This document shows, piece by piece, positions 6,159 to 11,471 of a DNA stretch of 11,471 nt; the stretch's first letter is position 1; each line of letters opens with the position of its first letter. The notes under the pieces were generated by a model. That model was not told where the DNA came from. It saw nothing but the letters and a program-made list of their open reading frames with translations, and made no database searches. The translations under genes and the position numbers were made by a program. Source of the stretch: JBGPFS01 sp041483455 (GTDB lineage Bacteria; Chloroflexota; Limnocylindria; Limnocylindrales; CSP1-4); assembly GCA_041483455.1 (NCBI GenBank), contig JBGPFS010000062.1:1-11471 (forward strand), in the 5' to 3' direction.

Positions 6159-8407
6159 GCCCCACCCTCCGGGCCCTCGCCGGCCAGGATACGGCGGAAG
6201 CCGTCCTCGTCGAGGATCGTCACCCCCAGCTCCTGGGCCGTGGCGAGCTTCGAGCCGGCGTTCTCGCCGGCGACCAGGTAGTCGGTCTTCCGCGAGACCG
6301 AGCCGGTCGCCTTGCCGCCCGCCGCGCGGATCGCGTCCTCGGCGGCCTGGCGGCCGAAGCCGGCCAGCGACCCGGTCACGACGAGGGTCTTCCCGGCGAG
6401 CGGTCCCGTCGCGGCCCGCGGCTCCCCGGCCGTCACCGGCGGTCGGACGGTCGGTCGCTCGGCCTCCACGCCGGCCTCGACGAGCTCTTCGAGAACGCCC
6501 CCGCTCGCCTCCGCGGTGAGATACCGGACGAGGCTCGCGGCGACGGTGGCGCCGATCCCGGGGACCTCCTCGAACGTCGCCGGATCGTCGGTCGCGAGCC
6601 GGCGGAGCTCGGCGACCGCCCGGGCGGTCCAGCCGGCCGGGGCACCCATCGGCTCGTCCTCGCCCGGCGGGAACCGGTCGACGAGCCAGTCGACCAGGTC
6701 GATCGCGGTCTGCTCGCCGACCTGCGGGATGCCGAGCGCGTTGAGGATCCGGGCGAGCGGTCGGCGGCGGCTCCGCTCGATGGCGGCGACCAGGTTCTCG
6801 GCGCTCTTCCGGGCGAACCGGTCGAGCGACTCGAGGTCTTCGACGGTCAGCCGGTAGAAGTCTCCCCGGGTCCGGATCAGCCCGCGTTGGAGAAGCTGCT
6901 CGAGGACCGCCCAGCCGGCCCCTTCGATGTCCATCCCGCCCCGACCGGCGAAGTGGGCGAACTCCTGGGCCACCCGGGCTGGACAGGCCAGGTTCGGGCA
7001 GTAGTGGCGGACCGCGCCCTCGTCGCGAATGACGGCGGTGTCGCAGACGGGGCAGACGACCGGCATCTCGAACTCGCGCTCAGCGCCGGTCCGCGCCTCG
7101 ACCAGCGGCCGGACCACCTCGGGGATGACGTCGCCGGCCTTCTGGAGGACGACCCGGTCACCGATCCGGAGGTCCTTCCGGCGCACCTCGTCGAGGTTGT
7201 GGAGGGTCGCCCGGGCGACCGTCGAGCCGGCCACCTTGACCGGCCGGAGGTGGGCGACGGGGGTCAGCGTCCCGGTCCGGCCCACGTAGGCCACGATGTC
7301 CTCGAGGACGGTCTCGACCTGCTCGGGCGGGAACTTGTAGGCGATCGCCCAGCGCGGCGCCCGGGCCACCATCCCGAGCCGGGCCTGCTGATCGAACCGG
7401 TCGACCTTCACGACCACGCCGTCGGTCTCGTACGGCAGCGCATGGCGCGCGTCGCGCCAGCGCTCGGTGAATTCGATGACGCCCGCGATGTCGAGGTCCG
7501 TCCCCCGGTCGGGGTTGACCGGGAACCCGAGCCCGGCGAGCCGGTCGAGGGCCGCGGATTGGGTCCGGGTGGCGGGGCGCCCGGAGGCCGCGGCCCCGGC
7601 CCCGAGTCGATCCTGCGCGCCGGCCCCCGTCACGCCCTCGTCCGCCTCGACGAGCTGGTAGAACCAGGCCGACAGGCGGCGGCTCGCGGTCACTGCCGGA
7701 TCCTGCTGGCGGAGCGAGCCCGCCCCGCTGTTACGGGGATTCGCATAGAGCGGCAGGCCGCCCTCCTCGCGCTCCGCGTTGATCCGGGCGAACTCGGCCT
7801 TCGGCATGAAGACCTCGCCGCGCGCCTCGATCTCGACCGGCTCGGCCAGGCGGATCGGGATCGCCGCGATCGTCCGGAGGTTCGCGCTGACGTCCTCGCC
7901 CGTCATGCCGTCGCCGCGGGTGGCGCCCTGGACGAACCGCCCGGCCCGGTAGCGGAGGCTGACCGCCAGGCCGTCGATCTTCAGCTCGGCGACGTAGCGC
8001 AGCTCCGGGGCTTCATCGGGGGCGGCCGGCAGGCCGAGGCCCTTCCGGACCCGGGCATCGAACGCCCGCAGCTCGTCGTGGCTGAACGCGTTCCCGAGCG
8101 AGAGCATCGGCCGGGAGTGGCGGACCTCCGCGAACGTCGTCGTCAGCGGCACCCCCACCCGCTGGCTGGGCGACTCGGGCGTGACGAGGCCGGGGTAGGC
8201 CGCCTCGAGGGCGAGCAGCTCCCGGAACCGGGCGTCGTACTCGGCGTCGGTCAGCTCAGGGGCATCCTCGAGGTAGTAGAGCCGGTTCGCCCGCTCGACC
8301 TCGACCGCCAGCGCCGCGTGGTGCGCGGCCGCGACGCCGGGCGTGAGGCCCCGCGCCGTCTCGACGAGCGCAGGATCCACCGTGGGCGGTTCAGCGGATG
8401 TGGCCAT
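6155..8407 (-). CDS. ligA: NAD-dependent DNA ligase LigA
   Basis: LigA seals nicks in DNA using NAD as the AMP donor, needed for Okazaki fragment joining and repair. Over 750 residues the domain order is complete: the N-terminal Ia region with the NAD-contacting YYLEDAPELTDAEYD (44-58), the adenylation domain with SLGNAF (103-108) and the nucleotidyl lysine K143 in KIDG (143-146), the OB-fold (about 340-440), a four-cysteine zinc finger C452, C455, C470, C475, the helix-hairpin-helix region (about 500-630) and a BRCT domain (about 667-745). It is longer than the usual 670 or so, mainly from an Ala/Gly-rich insertion near 255-285, a proline-rich stretch near 578-595 and an extended linker near 640-667. 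Start ATG lies 7 bases after a TATCCT hexamer without Shine-Dalgarno. Its stop overlaps the next gene. Confidence 0.97.
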   Translation of the reverse strand: MATSAEPPTVDPALVETARGLTPGVAAAHHAALAVEVERANRLYYLEDAPELTDAEYDARFRELLALEAAYPGLVTPESPSQRVGVPLTTTFAEVRHSRPMLSLGNAFSHDELRAFDARVRKGLGLPAAPDEAPELRYVAELKIDGLAVSLRYRAGRFVQGATRGDGMTGEDVSANLRTIAAIPIRLAEPVEIEARGEVFMPKAEFARINAEREEGGLPLYANPRNSGAGSLRQQDPAVTASRRLSAWFYQLVEADEGVTGAGAQDRLGAGAAASGRPATRTQSAALDRLAGLGFPVNPDRGTDLDIAGVIEFTERWRDARHALPYETDGVVVKVDRFDQQARLGMVARAPRWAIAYKFPPEQVETVLEDIVAYVGRTGTLTPVAHLRPVKVAGSTVARATLHNLDEVRRKDLRIGDRVVLQKAGDVIPEVVRPLVEARTGAEREFEMPVVCPVCDTAVIRDEGAVRHYCPNLACPARVAQEFAHFAGRGGMDIEGAGWAVLEQLLQRGLIRTRGDFYRLTVEDLESLDRFARKSAENLVAAIERSRRRPLARILNALGIPQVGEQTAIDLVDWLVDRFPPGEDEPMGAPAGWTARAVAELRRLATDDPATFEEVPGIGATVAASLVRYLTAEASGGVLEELVEAGVEAERPTVRPPVTAGEPRAATGPLAGKTLVVTGSLAGFGRQAAEDAIRAAGGKATGSVSRKTDYLVAGENAGSKLATAQELGVTILDEDGFRRILAGEGPEGGA
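6165..6170 (-). promoter_or_regulatory. Shine-Dalgarno GGAGGG of the 86-residue gene
   Basis: Minus-strand GGAGGG followed by TGGGGC and ATG at 6158, within the last ligA codons. It fixes the start of the small downstream gene. Confidence 0.65.
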
Positions 8408-8414
8408 CCCGAGA

Positions 8415-8420
8415 AGGATA
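8415..8420 (-). promoter_or_regulatory. ligA: -10 hexamer TATCCT of a leaderless ligA promoter
   Basis: Minus-strand TATCCT is followed by TCTCGGG and the ligA ATG at 8407. Transcription would start at or next to the start codon. No -35 match is seen; the place it would occupy lies in the loop of a strong dyad at 8427-8453. Confidence 0.6.
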
Positions 8421-8426
8421 CGAGCC

Positions 8427-8453
8427 GGGGGCTGGCCGGTGGTCGCAGCCCCC
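8427..8453 (-). terminator. Strong 8-bp GC hairpin between the ArsR fusion and ligA
   Basis: On the minus strand GGGGGCTG and CAGCCCCC pair perfectly around an 11-base loop, 6 bases after the stop of the ArsR-SRPBCC gene. There is no T-run behind it. It may stop read-through into ligA in a U-independent manner. Because it also covers the expected -35 area of ligA, it could equally be a protein-binding dyad that controls ligA. Confidence 0.45.
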
Positions 8454-8459
8454 TCGGGC

Positions 8460-9212
8460 TCAGCCGTACAGGAGCGATCCCGGCGTGGTGAGCAGCTCGC
8501 CCGTCTCGAGCCAGGTCTTCAGGCCGGAGAGGATCATCGGCCAGCCGCCGTAGAGCTGCTCGTTCGCGCCCTCGCGCAGCTGGTCGTGGGTGACGACGAG
8601 ACGGCAGGAGTCGCCGACCGGCTCGATCTCCCAGGTGACCCGCGAGGTGCCCTCGCTCCTCACGTCGTCGCTCCAGAGCGCACGCATGCTCTGGACCAGC
8701 CGGCGCGGCGGATCGACCTCGAGGTTCTCGCCCTCGCCCAGAGCGGCAGGGGCGTTCGGGGCGCCCATCTCGTAGCGCGAGCCGGGCGTCCAGTCCGAGG
8801 TCTGGCGGGCGCCGAAGTTGTACTTGCTCCGGATCTCGGGGTCGGTGATCGCCTCCCAGAGCCGTTCCGGGGTCGTCTTGATGTAGATCTCGAACACCTT
8901 CTCCATCGGACGCTCCAGTCTGTCCTTGAGACCGCTGAGCGCAGCCGCCCAGGGCTCGGCGTACTTGCTCACCCACCGATCGTGGACGAGCCTGATCGGG
9001 ACCGGGTTCAGGAAGTGAAGCTTCTCGCGACCTCGCCGCTTGGTGACCACCAGGCCCGCCTCCTCGAGCTGCCTCAGGTGCTTCATCACGCCGAAGCGCG
9101 TCATCGGGAAGCGCTCCGCCAGCGCGCTCAGCGACTGCCCGTCCTCGCGGAAGAGCTCGTCGAGCAGGCTCCGCCGCGTCGGGTCGGCCAGGGCTCTGAA
9201 CACCGCGTCCAT
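8460..9212 (-). CDS. ArsR-family HTH fused to SRPBCC (AHSA1-like) domain, transcriptional regulator
   Basis: The 250-residue protein joins a winged-helix DNA-binding domain to a ligand-binding-type fold. Residues 1-95 show the ArsR pattern: MDAVFRALADPTRRSLLDEL, LSALAERFPMTRFGVMKHLRQLEEAGLVV (recognition helix about 37-50) and the wing with KRRGREKLHFLNP. Residues about 104-240 match SRPBCC/AHSA1: EIYIKTTPERLWEAITDPE, then strands and the closing helix GGWPMILSGLKTWLETGELL. The HTH contains no cysteine (the only one is C203), so it is not a classical metal sensor; a small hydrophobic ligand in the SRPBCC cavity is the natural inference. The frame extends to 9242 with a GTG, but that part contains the promoter, so ATG at 9212 is chosen. 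A perfect palindrome lies between -35 and -10, indicating repression, probably of itself. It is a stand-alone unit. Confidence 0.9.
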   Translation of the reverse strand: MDAVFRALADPTRRSLLDELFREDGQSLSALAERFPMTRFGVMKHLRQLEEAGLVVTKRRGREKLHFLNPVPIRLVHDRWVSKYAEPWAAALSGLKDRLERPMEKVFEIYIKTTPERLWEAITDPEIRSKYNFGARQTSDWTPGSRYEMGAPNAPAALGEGENLEVDPPRRLVQSMRALWSDDVRSEGTSRVTWEIEPVGDSCRLVVTHDQLREGANEQLYGGWPMILSGLKTWLETGELLTTPGSLLYG

Positions 9213-9219
9213 GCCCCTG

Positions 9220-9249
9220 ACAATAGGTGACTCATCAGTCACCTGTCAA
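9220..9249 (-). promoter_or_regulatory. Near-consensus leaderless promoter of the ArsR-SRPBCC gene
   Basis: Minus strand: TTGACA (9249-9244, full consensus), an 18-base spacer, TATTGT (9225-9220), then CAGGGGC and the ATG at 9212. It is the best promoter in the window. The start of transcription should coincide with the start codon or lie a base before it. Confidence 0.82.
9225..9244. promoter_or_regulatory. Operator-like palindrome filling the promoter spacer
   Basis: AGGTGACT and AGTCACCT are perfect 8-base inverted arms around 4 bases (CATC on the plus strand). The dyad covers the whole spacer plus one base of each promoter hexamer. Binding here would block RNA polymerase. Position and symmetry fit a dimeric winged-helix repressor, most simply the product of the gene behind it. 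Confidence 0.75.
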
Positions 9250-9263
9250 GGTGCTGATCACGT

Positions 9264-9276
9264 CCCTCGCGGAGGG
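9264..9276 (-). terminator. Weak hairpin after the helicase gene
   Basis: Minus-strand CCCTC and GAGGG pair around a 3-base loop, 8 bases after the helicase stop. The stem is only 5 bp and no T-run follows, so this is a weak candidate. Confidence 0.25.
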
Positions 9277-9284
9277 GTCGTCAC

Positions 9285-11471
9285 TCAGCCGACCAGCTCG
9301 AGCTTCGCGAGGCTCGCCAGCATCGTCTTCCGGCCGACCGTCGAGTCCCGGAAGGCGACCGTGACCTCCTCGTCGTCACGGGTCAGGCGCGCGCTGACGA
9401 CGATCCCGTCGCCGAACCGGGCGTGGCGGACCCGGTCGCCGTCCCGGTAGCGCCGCTCGCCCGGCACGATCGGGCGCGGTGGGATCGTCCCGCGGGCCGG
9501 CTCGATCCGGCGGGTCGGCAGCTCGTCCGGCGGCTCGAGGTCGGGGGCCTCGGGCTCGTCCCAGGCACTGACGCCGCCCGATCGGGCAGATCCGGTCGAC
9601 CGGGCCGGACCGCCGAGCGAGCCCGAGCGGGCGCCGCCGGCGAACGCGTCACGCTTCGCCGCGAGGTCACGGGTCGGGCGGAAGCCCTCGCCGGCCCGGG
9701 GCGCGCCCGGTCGGCCGCTCCCCTCGCGATAGGCACCTCCGCCGGTCCGGACGGGCGTTCCGAAGCGGCTGGTCCGCCGGGCGCCGAAGACGAGGTCGAG
9801 GTCGAGCGGACCCCCGGCGTCGTCCGCATCCTCGCCGACGCTCACACGGAGCGCCGGGCCTTCCATCAGCTCCTCGGGGATCTCCAGCAGGAACCGGGAC
9901 GGGACGGACGGCCCTCCCCCACCCCAGGTGGCGCGTCGCCAGGCGTGGCTGAGGAAGAGCTGCCGCTTCGCCCGGGTGATCCCCACGTAGGCGAGCCGGC
10001 GCTCCTCCTCGAGGGCGCGCTCGTCGTCGAGCGAGCGACTGTGGGGGAAGACGCCCTCCTCGAGACCGGCGATGAAGACGACCGGGAACTCGAGGCCCTT
10101 GGCGGCGTGGAGCGTGATCAGGGTGACCGCGTCGGCCTCGCCCTGGTACGAATCCTGGTCGGCCACCAGGGCCGTCTCCTCGAGCAGCCGGTCGAGCGCG
10201 TCGTCAGGTTCCAGGTCGTCGTAGCGGGTCGTGACGGAGCGCAGCTCGAGCAGGTTGTTCCAGCGCTCTTCGCCGTCCTCCGACCCGTCGGCTAGCATCG
10301 CCCGGTAGCCGGATCGCTCGAGGACTGCGTCGAGGAGCTCCGGCAGAGGCAGGAGGCCGATCCGGGCCCGGAGCCCGCGAACGACCGTGGCGAAGTCGGC
10401 CAGGGCGCCCCGCGTGCGGCTGGCGATCCCATCCACCCGGTCGGCCGCGGCTGCCTCGATCGCCGCCCAGAACGTGCCCGCGGTGCCAGGCTCCGCGTCG
10501 TCCGGCGCGCCGACGCCGGCGGCCACCGCCGCCCGGAGCGCCTCGATCGTCCGGTCGCCGATGGAGCGCGCCGGGACGTTGATCACCCGCTCGAAGCTGA
10601 CGCTGTCCGTGTCGCTCCGGAGGATCCGCAGGTAGGCGAGGGCGTCCTTCACCTCGCGCCGCTGGTAGAAGCGCGTCCCGCCGACGAGCTGGTAGCGGAT
10701 CCCATAACGGAGGAAGGCTTCCTCGATCGCCCGGCTCTGGGCGTTCGTCCGGTACATCACCGCGATGTCGCGGGCCGAGACCCGGCCTTCCTCGTCGTCC
10801 GCGCGCCGGGTGAGGAGCGATCCACCGCCGATGAGCTCCTCGACCCGCCGGGCGACCCACTCGGCCTCCTCCTCCTCGTTGTAGGCCTCGAAGCGCTGGA
10901 TCAGCCGGCCGCCCGCGTTGTCGGTCCAGAGCTTCTTGTCCTTGCGGGCCGCATTCCGGCTCACGACCGCATGGGCGGCGTCGAGGATCAGCTGGGTCGA
11001 GCGGTAGTTGCGCTCGAGCTTGACGACGGTCGCGCTCGGCTCGTCCGCCTCGAAGTCGAGGATGTTCCGCAGGTCCGCGCCGCGCCAGCTGTAGATCGAC
11101 TGGTCGTCATCGCCGACGACGCACAGGTTGTGGTGGGTCGCCGCCAGCGCCCGGACCCAGCGGTACTGGGCCCGGTTCGTGTCCTGGTATTCGTCGACGT
11201 GGAGGTAGCGCCAGCGCTCCTGGTAGCGGGCCAGGACCGCGGGAACCTCGTCGAACAGGCGCACTGCCTCGAGCAGGATGTCATCGAAGTCGAGCGCGCC
11301 GGCCGCGACCAGGCGGCGCTGGTAGATCCGGGCCAGCCGCGCGATCTGGCGCTCGTGGTGGTTGAGCGCGACCTCCTCGAGGCCATCCGGGCCGACCATC
11401 TCGTTCTTCGCCCGGCTGATCGCCCCGAGGACCGCCGCCGGGCGGAACTCGCCGGTGGTCGGGAGGTCCTC
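9285..11471 (-). CDS. pcrA: UvrD/PcrA-type superfamily-1 ATP-dependent DNA helicase (N-terminus cut by window edge)
   Basis: This 3'-5' helicase unwinds DNA in nucleotide excision and mismatch repair and removes proteins from DNA. The frame is open to the window edge, so the Walker A region is outside; 728 residues are visible, beginning at the FRPAAVLGAISRAKNEMVGP segment. Helicase motifs follow in order: LDFDDIL, the Walker B/motif II VDEYQDTN (near 11198), VVGDDDQSIYSWRGAD (motif III), LERNYRST (motif IV), TLHAAKGLEFPVVFIAGLEEGVFPH (motif V) and EEERRLAYVGITRAKRQLFLS (motif VI). A long Gly/Arg/Pro-rich linker (about 9700 to 9500) leads to the C-terminal Tudor-like DRVRHARFGDGIVVSARL, which in PcrA/UvrD contacts RNA polymerase. 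An apparent start at 11399 is an internal methionine. PcrA is preferred over UvrD by the tail, with moderate certainty; Rep is unlikely. Confidence 0.94.
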   Translation of the reverse strand, partial: EDLPTTGEFRPAAVLGAISRAKNEMVGPDGLEEVALNHHERQIARLARIYQRRLVAAGALDFDDILLEAVRLFDEVPAVLARYQERWRYLHVDEYQDTNRAQYRWVRALAATHHNLCVVGDDDQSIYSWRGADLRNILDFEADEPSATVVKLERNYRSTQLILDAAHAVVSRNAARKDKKLWTDNAGGRLIQRFEAYNEEEEAEWVARRVEELIGGGSLLTRRADDEEGRVSARDIAVMYRTNAQSRAIEEAFLRYGIRYQLVGGTRFYQRREVKDALAYLRILRSDTDSVSFERVINVPARSIGDRTIEALRAAVAAGVGAPDDAEPGTAGTFWAAIEAAAADRVDGIASRTRGALADFATVVRGLRARIGLLPLPELLDAVLERSGYRAMLADGSEDGEERWNNLLELRSVTTRYDDLEPDDALDRLLEETALVADQDSYQGEADAVTLITLHAAKGLEFPVVFIAGLEEGVFPHSRSLDDERALEEERRLAYVGITRAKRQLFLSHAWRRATWGGGGPSVPSRFLLEIPEELMEGPALRVSVGEDADDAGGPLDLDLVFGARRTSRFGTPVRTGGGAYREGSGRPGAPRAGEGFRPTRDLAAKRDAFAGGARSGSLGGPARSTGSARSGGVSAWDEPEAPDLEPPDELPTRRIEPARGTIPPRPIVPGERRYRDGDRVRHARFGDGIVVSARLTRDDEEVTVAFRDSTVGRKTMLASLAKLELVG

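Noticed and set aside
5771..8491. Plus-strand open frame of 906 codons
   Set aside because: It is antisense to the 86-residue gene and ligA and has no recognisable motif. Long shadow frames are normal at this base composition.
9213..9242. Upstream GTG start adding 10 residues to the ArsR-SRPBCC protein
   Set aside because: The added codons are the operator and the -10 hexamer; the family begins at MDAVFRALADPTRR.
1..11471. tRNA genes, CRISPR arrays, insertion sequences, defence or phage genes
   Set aside because: No regularly spaced repeat, transposase motif or tRNA-like cloverleaf was found by eye. All supported genes are cellular housekeeping or regulatory genes.

Overview
The window is very GC-rich bacterial chromosome. 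Every convincing gene lies on the minus strand, so the transcription order runs from high to low coordinates. All are housekeeping or near-housekeeping genes. I see no mobile element, rRNA, tRNA, CRISPR array or sign of recent transfer, and no gene-free stretch longer than 300 bases (the longest gaps are about 70 to 100 bases). The strongly GC-biased coding, the leaderless promoters and the presence of GatCAB (which implies indirect synthesis of Gln-tRNA and/or Asn-tRNA) suit an uncultured high-GC lineage. A Limnocylindria- or Ellin6529-like member of the Chloroflexota is my guess, but I cannot prove it from this sequence; Actinomycetota is the main alternative.

Layout in order of transcription: (1) a UvrD/PcrA superfamily-1 DNA helicase, N-terminus cut by the window edge, 11471 to 9285; (2) an ArsR-type HTH fused to an SRPBCC (AHSA1-like) domain, 9212 to 8460, behind a near-consensus promoter carrying a perfect operator-like palindrome; (3) ligA, NAD-dependent DNA ligase, 8407 to 6155, overlapping by 4 bases an 86-residue protein of unknown function; (4) mgsA, methylglyoxal synthase, 5768 to 5355; (5) gatC and gatA, 5256 to 3309; (6) a class I aminotransferase, 3221 to 2001, then a 93-residue membrane protein, gatB, and the start of another membrane protein, the last three joined by stop/start overlaps. 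Helicase and ligase form a DNA repair/replication half. GatC, GatA and GatB together form the tRNA-dependent amidotransferase, with an aminotransferase and a small membrane protein inserted between gatA and gatB.

The most interesting pattern is regulatory. Four genes that begin after an intergenic gap (the ArsR fusion, ligA, gatC, the aminotransferase) each have a TANNNT -10 hexamer ending 6 or 7 bases before the start codon and no Shine-Dalgarno. This is the geometry of leaderless mRNAs. By contrast the 86-residue gene and the gene after gatB have a GGAGGG Shine-Dalgarno inside the end of the gene before them. Most gene ends that precede a promoter carry a GC-rich hairpin without a U-tract. 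The reading fixes several start codons: the longer open frames upstream contain the promoters. No previously undescribed multi-gene system is evident.
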